A stretch of DNA of 64,000 nt. Origin: Ectobius pallidus. Its lineage: Eukaryota > Arthropoda > Insecta > Blattodea > Ectobiidae. Location: positions 152,413,042 to 152,477,041 of the forward strand of contig CAXKWD010000002.1 in the NCBI GenBank assembly GCA_964059195.1, read 5' to 3'. The notes beneath the pieces are model-generated. The model saw only the letters and a program-made list of their open reading frames with translations. It had not been told where the DNA came from and searched no databases. Of the stretch, positions 1-11,634 are shown piece after piece (the first letter of the stretch is position 1; each line of letters begins with the position of its first letter). The translations under genes and the position numbers were made by a program.

Positions 1-419
1 GTGTTATAGTGCTAGCAATTAAGCTTTTATAATAGACAATCACTTCGTTTGGTAATGTACTTTGTGAGTTTAAGAACTTCTTATTGAGACGATTTGCATT
101 TATAGGTAGCATGGGGTGTTCAAAGACATATAAGTAGAGATGCTATTTTGCGGTGAATAAAAATGTTAAATTTCGGTATAAAAATTGGGTCAATTACGGT
201 GTAATTTCGCACAAAAAAACTAAATTTCGGTGTTATTTCGCATAAAAACTAAATACGGTTTTAGCTTTTGTGGTGCAAATAATTGTATATTTCCGCACAT
301 GAGCATGATCAAAAAAAACCTGAATGGAGAATGTGTACCATTACCCATAAAAAAATAAAGTTTATACGAGTATTTCTATAGGACTATTTCATTATAAATT
401 GCAGAACTTGTACATCAGT
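1..419. other. AT-rich stretch without a gene
   Basis: No coding or RNA gene is seen. Positions 150-260 hold a loose reiteration of short 'aaatttcggt' and 'atttcgcataaaaac' words, and similar 'atttcgc' words return at 1225-1290, beyond the SINE. The two blocks probably belong to one older repeat that the SINE split, but no termini can be defined. Confidence 0.4.
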
Positions 420-1005
420 ATATTATTCTTTCGCCGTCACGGTGGCTCATGCTGAGCATGCTAGCGGTCCCGAGTTCAAATCTCGGGGCTGGCGGGCGTG
501 TCATTTGTGGTGGACAAAGCCGTGACCTTTGGGGGTTTTTCTCGGGGATCCTCCCGTTTCCCCCTTCATTCATTCCACCAACACTCTCCACTTCAACTTC
601 CTTTCCCCCCTCATCATCCCGTTCCCCTTTACTGGTTTTCGGGCCAGCTCCTGCTGCAGACTCTGTCCTGCCCCGTTGCTTGTGGTCAAGAGTTGCTGGT
701 GGTGTACCGTGCCTTTGGGGCTCTCAGAGGGACCCTGGGTTAGTGGCGCACGTCAGGGTGTGCCGCGCCTATGGGGCTCTTGTACGAGGGACCCTGGGTA
801 CGGTGCACGTGGAGTGGTACCTGGTCCTTGTTGGATGTAGGGGAGCTCCGTGGGGGCTCGTGGTGGAGTCTGTTGACTGGGGGGCCTTAGGGCATGCACA
901 TCATTCGTTTCCTATGGGGTGTACAATGGGCCCGCCAATGAGGCCTACGTGCGCGAGCCCATAAGGGCTCAGCCCCTGAGCCGATAAGATAAGATATTAT
1001 TCTTT
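420..1005 (+). mobile_element. Long tRNA-derived SINE with (GATAA) tail and 12-bp TSD
   Basis: The element proper is 432-993 and is flanked by the perfect direct repeat ATATTATTCTTT (420-431 and 994-1005). Its head resembles a tRNA: a box A-like segment near 441-455 and a box B-like GAGTTCAAATCTCG near 472-486. A GC-rich body of about 450 bp follows, and the 3' end is a short GATAAGATAAGAT repeat. No A-rich tail is present. Open frames through the body are by-products of its GC content. At 562 bp it is long for a SINE, so the body may be a composite or the tail of a partner LINE. SINEs are moved in trans by LINE reverse transcriptase; the partner is not identified here. Confidence 0.8.
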
Positions 1006-1912
1006 GCATCAAACACCCCCTCCTGCTCGAACTCTCTTGCGCGATCAAATACTGTGGTTATTTTCGGCATTGCAGAGTAATTAAAATAATCTAGTTGCCA
1101 ACGTTATGCCTATATATTCAGAACATAGGCCTACATGTTTAAGAACTGTCATTAACATTGATTATTGAATTTTTTGTTGTATTAATGAGATTTCTCTTTA
1201 AAGTGAAAAAAATAGTTTAAAAAAGAGAAATTTCGCGCAAAAAACGACAATTTCGCATAAACAAGACATTTCGCGTTTTTTCGCGGTTAAAACCCGACAA
1301 TAATTGCACGTAGAATGTTTGAAACACAAGATTATTGTTTTATCAATAGTAATTACAACAATTCGCGTATCCGTCATTCGCGAAAACTAGGTATCTCTAC
1401 ATATGAGATGAGGAGAGTGAACAGACGAATGTCCCATATCCTGGAAATGGGACCTTCTACTAGTCAGCTCATACTTCTGAACCGCTTAGAGTCGGTTCGG
1501 AAAACGTTTTTCCACTCAAGAGGTGGGCGCTTACAGCTAGTACGTTAATATGCTAAAACGTTAATTTAGAAAAAAAAAGTGGAGTTGGGTCCCTTTTCTA
1601 ATGACCTATTCATTTGTATAAATACAATAATAGAAATAATAGTCATTCAGTATTTTGTTCTTTGGTGCATGGCAAGGCGATAACATTTCCAGCTGCTAAT
1701 TTTTGTGGTAGGCCTATTGCATGGAAAGGCGTTGAACGTTTCCAGCTGCTAATATTGAGGTATTAATTACAAGTTCTTGAGCCAGGTGGTCAGAGGGAAG
1801 CCATGTGGTAACTGGATTCTCGAAAACTGGCAGGTGAAGTTCCATGGACAGTAAAGGCTGTATTCGTTTTGTAACTACGGTAACAAAGTAGCCTCGGTCG
1901 ATATTCCAGCTA
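1006..1912. other. Gene-free stretch
   Basis: No supported gene is present. It continues the 'atttcgc' word cluster (about 1225-1290). A 77-codon open frame at 1315-1548 has no recognisable domain and I do not call it. Confidence 0.4.
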
Positions 1913-2095
1913 TTTTTAGGTAGATTTCGAAGAAAAATCTACCTATTGCAATGGATACCATGTCATGATTTTCGAAAAATTCTTTCATATCTTTACGTTT
2001 CATGCTCCCCTAAGGACGAAACCACCGCCCGTTCAAAAAAAGTTTTGTGATATATATTTGTGATTTTACTAGAAGAAACCCTGATATGATACCAC
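1913..2095 (-). mobile_element. Family X repeat, hairpin-end fragment
   Basis: This matches the hairpin end of the family X elements at 3300-3424 and 47595-47740. It starts with the same terminal hairpin (AGGTAGATTT pairing with AAATCTACCT around 1919-1945), followed by the shared stretch containing 'catgctcccctaag' and 'accaccgcccgttcaaaa'. Similarity stops shortly after the 'gtgatatata' tract, so only about 180 bp of the element remain. Confidence 0.75.
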
Positions 2096-2099
2096 TAAA

Positions 2100-2547
2100 C
2101 AATAAATTGTTTAAAAAAAGAGTACTCGATTTGATTAAATCTAACTTGTAATTGTACTTTTACCACTTTTTATGTTAATCATTCTCAACTGTAAATTTTT
2201 AATTTTTAACATTGGGTAATTTGTTTGTAACTCTGTTATGTTACTGTAATTTATTTTTTCGTATCTTTGTTCATGCATTTATTTCATACAAGCAATCGTA
2301 TTTATTGTTATTCTTATTTTTTACCTAAAACTATAATATGTATGTTTTTTGTTATTTTTATATAATTTTCAAAATATAATTTTAGTATGACTGAACTGAC
2401 CCCGAACACGAGCTATGCTCATGCGGGGCAAATAATACTCTTTTCAAATTGTACAAATTGTGTGTATATTATTTGTATTTGTAATAATTTTGTATCAATT
2501 TGTATTTTTTAATTTGTAATAAAAATTTGTAATTAATAAAAAAAAAA
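2100..2547 (+). repeat. AT-rich retroelement-like 3' tail with hairpin and A-run
   Basis: This AT-rich block ends in 'aataaaaaaaaaa' just before the palindrome at 2548. It holds a compact stem-loop at 2400-2428: CCCCG pairs with CGGGG, and an inner GAGC pairs with GCTC. A structured 3' end plus an A-run is what the 3' untranslated region of a LINE or another polyadenylated insertion looks like. No coding remnant precedes it, so this is an inference from form only. Confidence 0.3.
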
Positions 2548-4151
2548 TCCCTTTAGGCAGGCCTACAGGCGGAGGTAGATTTCGAAGTTCTTTTGGTTTA
2601 ATTTATTGTCGCTGCATAGCACTCTTTTTCTTTAGCCTTGGCATGGTAAACCTGCAGTAATAAGAACTGAATTCGGTAAAGAGGAAGAGCCTACAATCAT
2701 TTGTTTTGACAACAAGAATAGGATATAATATTCTGGGAGGCCGTGTGCAAGATCAGCAATGAATAAAATTAGCAAAGCCGCTAAACAAGACAAAATTATG
2801 ATATTATAATAATTCTTTTAAGTGTTATTATTTTCAAACATTAAAATCTCGCGTCATATGAGAGCTATCAAGAAACTATTTATTGATTTGTAGAGTACTC
2901 ATCAAGAGCTTTTCAACGATACCCCACAAGACATGGTTTCAAAAGTTTCGAATTTTCATCCCCCACCCCCACCCTCACTCGAACCTCCTAATTGTTGGTG
3001 TCACTGTGAACTCCATAGGGAGTACTCTAATTTATTCAAACAAAGTTTCCCTCTATACTTCATAGGGGCCGAGATATAAATGTTTTAAAATTTCAACCCC
3101 CTCCCCCGACCACCCCCTTGGGCCAATTTTGCCCATTAACGAACTTGTCCGAACTATTGGGCCTAGAAATAACATAATAAAATTTGGTTCAAATATCTTC
3201 AAAATTACGGCCGCTATCGTGTAAAGATATATATATATATAAATATATATATATATAAATATATATATATAAATATATATATAAATATCACAAAAAATTT
3301 TTTTGAACGGGCGGTGGTTTCGTACTTAGGGGAGCATGAAACGTAAAGATATGAAAGAATTTTTCGAAAATCATAAAGTGGTATCCATTGCAATAGGTAG
3401 ATTTTTCTTCGAAAATCTACCTAAAATATATATATACGGTATATATATATATAAGTTATATGTATATATATATATATATATCTTTACACGATAGCGGCCG
3501 TCATTTTGAAGATATTTGAACCAAATTTTATTATGTTATTTCTAGGCCCAATAGTTCGGACAAGTTCGTTAATGGGCAAAATTGGCCCAAGGGGGTGGTC
3601 GGGGGAGGGGGTTGAAATTTTAAAACATTTATATCTCGGCCCCTATGAAGTATAGAGGGAAACTTTGTTTGAATAAAGAAGAGTACTCCCTATGGAGTTC
3701 ACAGTGACACCAACAATTCGGGGGTATTTGGGGGTACGAGTGGGGGTGGGGGTGAGGGGATGGAAATTCGAAAATTTTGAAACTACGTCTTGTGGGGTAT
3801 CGTTGAAAAGCTCTTGATGAGTACTCTACAAATCAATAACTAGTTTCTTGATAGCTCTCATATGACGCGAGATTTTAATGTTTGAAAATAATAACACTTA
3901 TCATAATTTTGTCTTGTTTAGCAGCTTTGCTAATTTTATTCATTGCTGATCTTGCGCACGGCCTCCCAGAATATTATATCCTATTCTTGTCAAAACAAAT
4001 GATTGTAGGCTCTTCCTCTTTACCGAATTCAGTTCTTATTACCGCGGGTTTGCCATGCCAAGGCTAAAAAAGAAGAGTGCTGCGCAGCGATAATAAATTA
4101 TACCAAAAGCACTTTGAAATCTACTTCAGCCTGTAGGCCTGCCTAAAGGGA
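2548..4151. repeat. 1.6 kb palindrome: two family X elements head to head
   Basis: The left arm (2548 to about 3290) reads on the opposite strand as the right arm (about 3425 to 4151), with small indels. Matched landmarks include the TCCCTTTAGGCAGG start and its complement at 4138-4151, the 'gagctatcaagaaact' block at 2862 and its complement near 3857, and the 'ttgggccaattttgccc' block on both sides. The ~130-bp spacer is the hairpin end that only the left copy retains. Family X has the outer end TCCCTTTAGGC, a subterminal AGGTAGATTTCGAAG, an internal (TA)n tract, and a terminal 28-bp hairpin (3395-3422). No coding potential is seen. A third full copy is at 47595-48420. Confidence 0.85.
3226..3290. 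repeat. (TA)n microsatellite inside family X
   Basis: Interrupted TA dinucleotide runs lie here. A matching interrupted TA tract is at about 3424-3481 in the opposing copy, and a shorter one is at 47740-47770 in the third copy. The tract is therefore an internal feature of the element. Confidence 0.85.
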
Positions 4152-4180
4152 TTTTTTGTTATAGTAGCCTATATATATTT

Positions 4181-5744
4181 TTACTTCCTCTGCCCGATCC
4201 ATAGGTACGACAGGTAGAGGACGTGTTGTGTTCGACTCCGTAATTCAATGTTGAGTTTTTAACATAAATGCATGCTCTGTGTGTGTGTGTGTGTGTGAAC
4301 AGCTTAGTTCCTGAACAAAAAATCGTATAGAAGAAAATTGTATTTAGATTACGTATCTTCTGGGGATGTGACACGAAGATTGGCGACGACTTTCTTTTAT
4401 TAAGTGCCAGTATGGTACCGTACTTTATGAGATTGTGTGTGGGGACGGGAAAATGTCTGTCCGTCCGTGTGTCTGTACGCGCGATAATTCCAATACGCTT
4501 TATCGGGTTTTCATGAAATTGGGTTTACGCATTTATAACGTCCATTTGAAGAAGCCTATTGATATTGGACCAAATCGTTGACTGGCACCGGAGTAATGCC
4601 TAATTAAGTGCCTATTTTTATGGTAATATATTAGAAAGGCGCGATAACTCAAATCCGCTTTATCGGATTTTCATGAAACTTGGTATAAACATTTATGACG
4701 TCCATAGGTACAATCCTATTGAATTTGGACCAAATTTGTTGACCGGTACCGAAGTAACGAGTATGTCAATATTAATTTGGAATGAATATAAGACGCTACA
4801 TTATTATTCCATGGCCCACAATATTATTAAAATGACGTAACAAATTGCCAATCGTTTATTGATATTGTTAGCCCGCCTTGATTGATTCGTTTCTTCATAA
4901 TGATGTCAGTGTAAATAATAATGTAAATAAAAAATTTAAAACACAACAAGCCGTTGAATATTGATATTAGGCTATATTGTACATTCTATGGATAAGTATA
5001 ACTACCGGTATCTACATTATATTTTAATGTGAGTATTTTTCTTATTCGTTTCTGTGCAGCAACATACCTAATATATTTCCTGACAGACAGATTTCAGATT
5101 GACTTTTTATTCATTCATAACCTATGAATGAACATTCTTTAAACATGAAACAAACACGTCCGCGAATCGTAGGCCTATTTCATCATTAATATTATTGCCA
5201 GCTCATTTTGTTTTCGGAGTTTAACTCGGAGATCTTTTACAAAAATAACTTATTTTCTGCATGTGCCTATCATAATTGCAATTATCACTGATTTACGTGG
5301 GGAAAAAATGTTTTTTTGCTATTTTCTGGAAAACGGCTTTAGCTATTTTGTTTAAATTTTTTTACATCAGTTGCTTATACTAGAGCTGAAACTTTTATTT
5401 CGAATATTTTTTTAATTCTCTGAAGCCATCCCTTTTTTAAAGAAACCCAGTCTTGCCTGGTGAACAATAAAGCTTTGCATCACGTTGAAGCAATTGGATA
5501 CGCGATCTTTTTAATATAGCCTCTTGTTCTATATCAGAATGTGAAGTGAGCCCGTGCTTATGGTAAGAAAGTTATGTGAGTGCATTAATCAGATTTTATT
5601 TGGATTGTATATCCTTCGCGTATCCGATGCGATGTGGTAACGGCATTTTCTTAATTTTTAAAATCAGTTTATAGGCCTATAAAGAGAATGTCATACATCA
5701 TATTGTACTAAGATGCAAAACTTTTACTTGGGCCGTGGAAGTTA
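4181..5744 (+). mobile_element. Family Y non-autonomous DNA element, copy 1
   Basis: The element is bounded by CTTCCTCTGCCC (4184-4195) and GGGCCGTGGAAG (5730-5741), inverted repeats with two mismatches, and has TTA outside each end. Copy 2 at 10249-11070 has the same ends without mismatch. The interior shares blocks with copy 2, for example the 'ttgcttatactaagagctaaaacttttattt' region, and codes for nothing. This copy is longer because it contains two reverse-oriented units of the ~165-bp repeat (about 4405-4770). A 3-bp TTA duplication is typical of PIF/Harbinger-type elements, so I infer that superfamily from the TSD alone. Confidence 0.65.
4405..4770 (-). repeat. Two reverse units of the ~165-bp repeat family
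   Basis: Two tandem units read, on the minus strand, as the same unit found at 20325-21414. Shared phrases are 'accggtcaac' plus 'cgattt', 'atgaaaatccgataaagcg' and 'gagttatcgcgc'. The outer end carries 'gtatggtac', a purine-rich stretch and 'tgtctgtccgtcc'. They interrupt family Y copy 1 and probably arrived after it. Confidence 0.75.
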
Positions 5745-6826
5745 CGTCTTTCACATCAGATTTTTCTTTCTTGTTCAAGGGTCTGATTCGCATTCAATAG
5801 ATTGCACGTTCAACTCCTGAGGCTGACTATTCTGAATGGGATTTTCCGATTTTACTTGCTTGCAGAAACGATTACCGGATTAGAATTAATTTACCGTTGA
5901 TCTGAAAAATATGTGAATGGAAATAAGCTGAATAAGCTACTTGTCGTATATGGTCTCTAAACGCTAGTAACAATTTTCAGTCTTTCTTGCTTTTCTTTCT
6001 CTCCATTTCCTGGCTACAAGCAGCAGTTTATTCGGGAGTGTGTCGTTTATGCTGCAAATGTAAATGTAAAATAAATTGTAAATGAAAGATGGTTCATTTC
6101 GAATTACACTCGGAAAAGGAAATTAATTGCAAGAAAGAAAGCAGTGCTGGAGAGAATAACGCAAAGTGCAAATTTTCAATCTTATTTTTGGAAAAAGTAA
6201 TTCAAATATTAGAATAAGTACATCAGAAAATGACCATATAATTTAGGAAACGAGGCTTTAGCGGACGGATCTAGTATTGATGCCGAGGCGTAAGCCGAGG
6301 CTGATATACTGGATGAGTCAGATAAAGTTTTTGCGTACGTGGTGCTTACAATATTTTGTAGTAAAAGCTCTGTAATTTTACTACTAATGAGCTCAGGGAA
6401 CTCCTTCAGAATAGCGTAGCCAGCCATGCTCTGCCATTAGCGACCGTGCCCCCCCGAGCCGTGGGGAACAAAAGAGAAACGATCGGTGCAAGGGTAAAAT
6501 TTCCCGTCGCAGAAAAGATTCAATGTGAGACATAATAAACCCCGCGCTATTCAGTATAATATTGCTCCTAAACGAATACAAATGTTCCTAACCTAACATA
6601 ACCTGTCACTGACCTAGAATTTGGCTATCACTACTTCTAGAAGCCTTATTACCCTTCCACGCCTTTCGTAAAACATCGTTACATGGCACGAACCCCGCGC
6701 TATTCAGAATACTGCTGCTAAAGTAACAAGAATGTTCCTAACTTAACAAAACCTGTCACGGACCTAGAATTCTTAATGCAGAAGCTTTTTTATCCTTCCA
6801 CATCTTTCACAAAACATCGCTACAAT
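5745..6826. repeat. Gene-free stretch with a 153-bp tandem duplication
   Basis: No gene is recognised. From 6538 a segment beginning AACCCCGCGCTATTCAG is followed 153 bp later (6691) by a second copy. Both contain 'atgttcctaac', 'aacctgtcac', 'gacctagaat' and 'aaaacatcg', and the copies have diverged. The duplication abuts the outer end of the large inverted repeat at 6827. Confidence 0.6.
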
Positions 6827-9800
6827 AGTCCAGTCAATAAACGTCGAAAAACACCAAATAGAAAAAAAAAAAATTGTGTAGTTTTGAAATTTTGCAGAGT
6901 TGTCGGAGGGAGTGTCCTGAACAACATACTAAAAGTCCCCGAAGGTGGGGGGTGAGCGGGGGGCAGGGGGGCCCGCAGAAGGTCCCTATTTTAGGTTTTT
7001 CGCTTATATCTAAACAATGGTGCATCGTAGACGAAAAGTTCTTATATACAAAATTCAAGCTGATAAAATTTCCTACAAGTTTGACTCTACACATTTATTT
7101 CTATTTCCAATAGTTTTCGAGATATCCGCCAGCGAAAATAACAAATTTTCGAAAAATGCTCTTTCGCCTCGTGCTTTTCGACACACTTTGCCTTCTAGCG
7201 CTTCAGCCCTTAGGTATACAGCAATGTTCTCATGAAATAAGTTGTAGGTAAATAAATTATCTTGAAAATGAGTAGTCATTTGTTACTTTGTCTTCAAATG
7301 TTCAAGTGTTATAACAATTTTAAAATTAGGTCAAATTTCGAGATTTCGAAAGAAAACCGTACATCGCACTTTCTCTATATTTAGGGGTTATATCTTAGTA
7401 CATAACCTGTATATTGTGTATTTACATCATGAAACAAGTGGAGAAACATCACACAGCCATTAAGTTGAAATTATTAAAAATCCGATCACGATACAAGCAC
7501 AGTACATGTAATGGAAAATACATTATATTGCAGGCAAGAAAGGAAAAATAGGGACAAAAAAATCATGTAGTTTTGAAATTTGGCAGAGATGTGGGGGAAA
7601 GGTTCCCAAACAACGTAGTAAAAGTCCCCATGGATACGGGGTTAGCGGGGGGTGGGGGCACTTTTACCGGTAAATGTAATTTCCCTCAGTTTTCCCTAAA
7701 TACACAAAAAACTATGGGTTCTAGCAAAAAACAGTTTATGCACAAAATTAAACTACATAAAAGTTCTTATAAAATTATTTATCTGAATGATATTTCTGTA
7801 GAATTAATAGTTCAAGAAATAGAAGGATATGAAGTATGACACAGTTCTGGAAATTCTGTTTTACATACATCTATAGCCTATATTATATTTTTTATCAAAA
7901 GAGAAGGCAGATGATAATTAAATTAGCAAGATGTCAAGCAAGCAAATTAGTTCTTAGAAAAATATACTTACTAATGGTTAATGTTACATATAAAACTCAT
8001 TATCATTATAATTATTATTAATAGTATTCTTCTTGTAAAGCTGAGACGTTTAATGTTTCGTTAAAAAATTACCGGTATTTTGAAAAATGGTAAGGAATTA
8101 GACAATTATATTTAAAGATTCTAAGAATAGCAGGCCTACCTATTACTTTAAATAAACGTTTACTTGTCTATGTGGCTCCTGAGAATATTTGCACATCATA
8201 TTTTGTCACTGTGCAACTCGGTGTGGTGGAAGATATGGATCCAGAAAAGCTAGTATTAAATGCTCATCCGTTTGTGGAACCTTTCTTGATACAACAGTAT
8301 ACCATTAGAAGAAGATGATGAATCTAAAATTGATGATGTCCAAGCAAAATAAGTTGTTTATGAACTCTTTAATTAATGTTATATATGTGTATAAGTACTG
8401 AGTGTTCGGTAGATAGAAAAATATAACCCTAACTCATCATACGATGTACAGTACTAGGATTCCAGTATTGGAGACTGAAAAAATAGACAACTAAACATTT
8501 ACTTATAGTACTATGTAGGCCTATTAGGTCTTATAATTTCTAAATATTTACAATTTTTAACTATTTACAATATTTCCAAATGATATTTTAAGCGAAAAAT
8601 AGAACGGCTAATAGGCCTGATTTATATTTCTTATAAAGTACACTCATACCATGTGATTTTGTAAGCTTTATAATAATAATACTAATAATAATAATAATTA
8701 TTATTATTATTTTATGTGTGATGTTTACCTTTAGTACAAATATTATTCTAAGAACTAGTTTGCTTGCTTGACATCGTGCTAATTTAATTGACATCTGATC
8801 TCTTTTTTGTTAAAAAATATAATATAGGCTATAGATGTATGTAAAACAGGATTTCCAGAACTGTGTCATACTTCTTATCCTTCTATTTCTTGAACTATTA
8901 ATTCTACAGAAATATCATTCAGATCACTTTTATAAGAACTTTTATGCAGTTTAATTTTGTGCATAAACTGTTTTTTGCTAGAACCCATAGTTTTTTGTGT
9001 ATTTAGGGAAAACTGAGGGAAATTACATTTACCGGTAAAAGTGCCCCCACCCCCCGCTCACCCTTTATCCTTGGGGACTTTTACTACGTTGTTTAGGACC
9101 CTTTCCCCCACATCTCTGCCAAATTTCAAAACTACATGATTTTTTGTCCCTATTTTTCCTTTCTTGCCTGCAATATAATGTATTTTCCATTACATGTACT
9201 GTGCTTGTACCGTGATCGGATTTTTAATAATTTCAACTTAATGGTTGTGTGATGTTTCTCCACTTGTTTCATGATGTAAATATACAATATACAGGTTATG
9301 TACAAAGATATAACCCCTAAATATAGAAAAAGTGCGATTTACGGTTTTCTTTCGAAATCTCGAAATTTGACCGAATCTTAAAATTGTTATAACACTTGAA
9401 CATTTGAAGACAACGTAACAAATGACTACTCATGTTCAAGATAATTTATTTACCTACAACTTATTTCATGAGAACATTGCTGTATACCTAAGGGCTGAAG
9501 CGCTAGAAGGCAAAGTGTGTCGAAAAGCGCGAGGCGAAAGAACTTTTTACGAAAATTTGTTATTTTTGCTGGCGGATATCTTGAAACTATTGGAAATAGA
9601 AATAAATGTGTAGAGTCAAACTTGTAGGAAATTTTATCAGCTTGAATTTTGTATATAAGAACTTTTCGTCTACGATGCACCATTGTTTAGATATAAGCGA
9701 AAAACCTAAAATAGGGACCTTCTGCGGGCCCCCCTGCCCCCCGCTCACCCCCCACCTTCGGGGACTTTTAGTATGTTGTTCAGGACACTCCCTCCGACAA

Positions 9801-9860
9801 CTCTGCAAAATTCAAAACTACACGATTTTTTTTTCTATTTTTCTTTCTTTGCCTGGACTA
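6827..9860. repeat. 3 kb inverted repeat with ~1.2 kb arms
   Basis: The left arm (6827 to about 8020) is the reverse complement of the right arm (about 8680 to 9860). Paired landmarks are TAGTCCAG at 6827 with CTGGACTA at 9853, 'gtgcatcgtagacg' at 7020 with its complement at 9667, and 'ggcagatgataatt' near 7905 with its complement near 8795. Each arm holds two related modules that begin with similar sequence (about 6860 and about 7533), including 'tagttttgaaatt' and 'agtcccc'. The ~650-bp spacer (8020-8680) is AT-rich. Open frames of 60-90 codons in both arms are mirror images of each other and carry no known domain. It resembles a long-TIR foldback element; no TSD could be assigned. Confidence 0.85.
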
Positions 9861-10101
9861 CAACAATCGTTTATGTGACCAATTCAATCGGCATGTAATC
9901 ATGTTCGTAATATTGGCGACATTGTAGACTTGGTCCCACTCGGTACGGCCCGGTTGTGACGGTGGTCACCTTATTCTCAAGTTTAGCGGAGCTCAGTTTT
10001 TCACTCATTTTCAAGGATTCTGCGTAAAGAAAGCAAAGATAATGGCGATTGTATCAGTAGTGCATGTTTACAAACTTCGCTTGCTGTGGATTGTTTCTTT
10101 T

Positions 10102-10103
<2 letters not shown>

Positions 10104-10164
<61 letters not shown>
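10104..10164. repeat. (TA)n microsatellite
   Basis: A pure run of about 30 TA dinucleotides lies between unique sequence and family Y copy 2. Confidence 0.95.
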
Positions 10165-10168
<4 letters not shown>

Positions 10169-10245
10169 CTTTTAAAGACATCGTTAAGATAATAATGTTG
10201 ATTAATTAAACTCTATACATTTACCTCAATTGAAATTACATGTAA

Positions 10246-11073
10246 TTACTTCCTCTGCCCGTACCATAGGTACTATAGGTAGAGGAAGTATTGTTTTCGA
10301 CCCCAAAATTCGAAGTTGAGTTTTTAGCATATATACACGTTTCAAGGCCCCCTGAATCCAAAAATACTATTTTTGGAAACATGTCTGTGTGTCTGTGTGT
10401 GTGTCTGTGTGGAAAATATCTGTGAACAAGCTAGCTCCAAAACGGAAAATCGTATGAAAACAAAATTTCGTATTTGGTCAGGTACCTTCTGAAGATGTGA
10501 GGATAAGATTGGCGACTATTTTCTCTTATTTTTAAGGGGACTTTACATGAAGAAATTTTCGTTTTTCGCGATTTTCTCGAAAACGGCTCTAACGATTTTC
10601 TTTAAATTTTGCACATAGGTTGCTTATACTAAGAGCTAAAACTTTTATTTGAAACATTTTTTCGAGAAAATTCTCTGAGGGTAGTTACAAGCCACCCACT
10701 GTTCACCCACTGTTTGTAGAAAGTTTGTCTTACGTGATGAACAACTGAATTCGCGCTCTTTCACGGCCTCTTATTTTATATAAGAATGTGAAGTGAGAAA
10801 GATGTATTGTTGGCCATGCATAGAGTAAAGATGTATCTGAGGGAAATATTCGATAAATTTCGGAAATTATATTTTACGGCAGAAAGTTCAATAAAAGTCT
10901 GCAGTAATTTTTTTTTTTTTTTTTTTTAAGTTTGTTATAGGCTATAGACTGCGCTTTTAGTCGCATCATTGAAAGAAGTGGTATTTATAGGATAATTAGC
11001 GTAAAATTGTGTCTTGCGATTCTGTACAAGGATATGTGAATACTGCTAACTTTTATTTGGGCAGAGGAAGTTA
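10246..11073 (+). mobile_element. Family Y non-autonomous DNA element, copy 2
   Basis: Perfect 12-bp terminal inverted repeats, CTTCCTCTGCCC (10249-10260) and GGGCAGAGGAAG (11059-11070), are flanked directly by TTA on both sides (10246-10248 and 11071-11073). The 822-bp interior has no open frame of note. It includes a (GT)-rich tract around 10383-10425 and a T-run at 10910-10927. A perfect TIR with a 3-bp TTA target duplication supports a PIF/Harbinger-like MITE. Decayed relatives appear as an inverted pair inside the foldback at 13051-16750. Confidence 0.75.
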
Positions 11074-11634
11074 TGTGACTTTCACATCAGATTTTTTTTA
11101 TCTATTTTCTGCAACGAAACTGATTTTGCCTTGTACAATCGTACAAGAGGCTCATCTGAAGTCAATCCTTTCAACTACCGCTGGTGGTCTCGCGGTCTAA
11201 ACCTATGGTGCAGTAATGCATATGACTTATCATATCCACTAAATGCCTGGATGATAAGGATGTGACTGGATATGGATTGGTCGAAATTGAAAGATGTCAA
11301 ATATTGCAAATCAGCACCCCCTCTTCCAGGCTTCAGAAAGACCAAGTTGAACGACTGGCCAAGCCCTATTATAAGCACAAGGAGGTATATGTCCTCTCCA
11401 ATTATTGTGCCATTTTCGTGCTCCTTGGCCTTGGAAATGGCGGTGTTAACAATGAGCAAGTCAGCATTTTCTTGGGACTGATTGACTTATATGATATTTC
11501 AATGAGACGACATTTATTTTGTTCGTTGGCCAAAAACTTCCTGAGCGATTTGGTTAATTGTATTTATATCGAAGATCACTTCGGGGGTGTGGTGAATCTT
11601 CATCCAATGACACTATACTCCAGACATATACTAA
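11074..11634. other. Gene-free stretch between family Y and the LINE fragment
   Basis: Overlapping open frames of 60-133 codons occur on both strands (11175-11663), but none shows a recognisable domain. I see no supported feature. Confidence 0.3.

Noticed and set aside
449..964. 171-codon open frame.
   Set aside because: It lies across a tRNA-derived SINE, is GC-driven, overlaps other open frames and has no domain.
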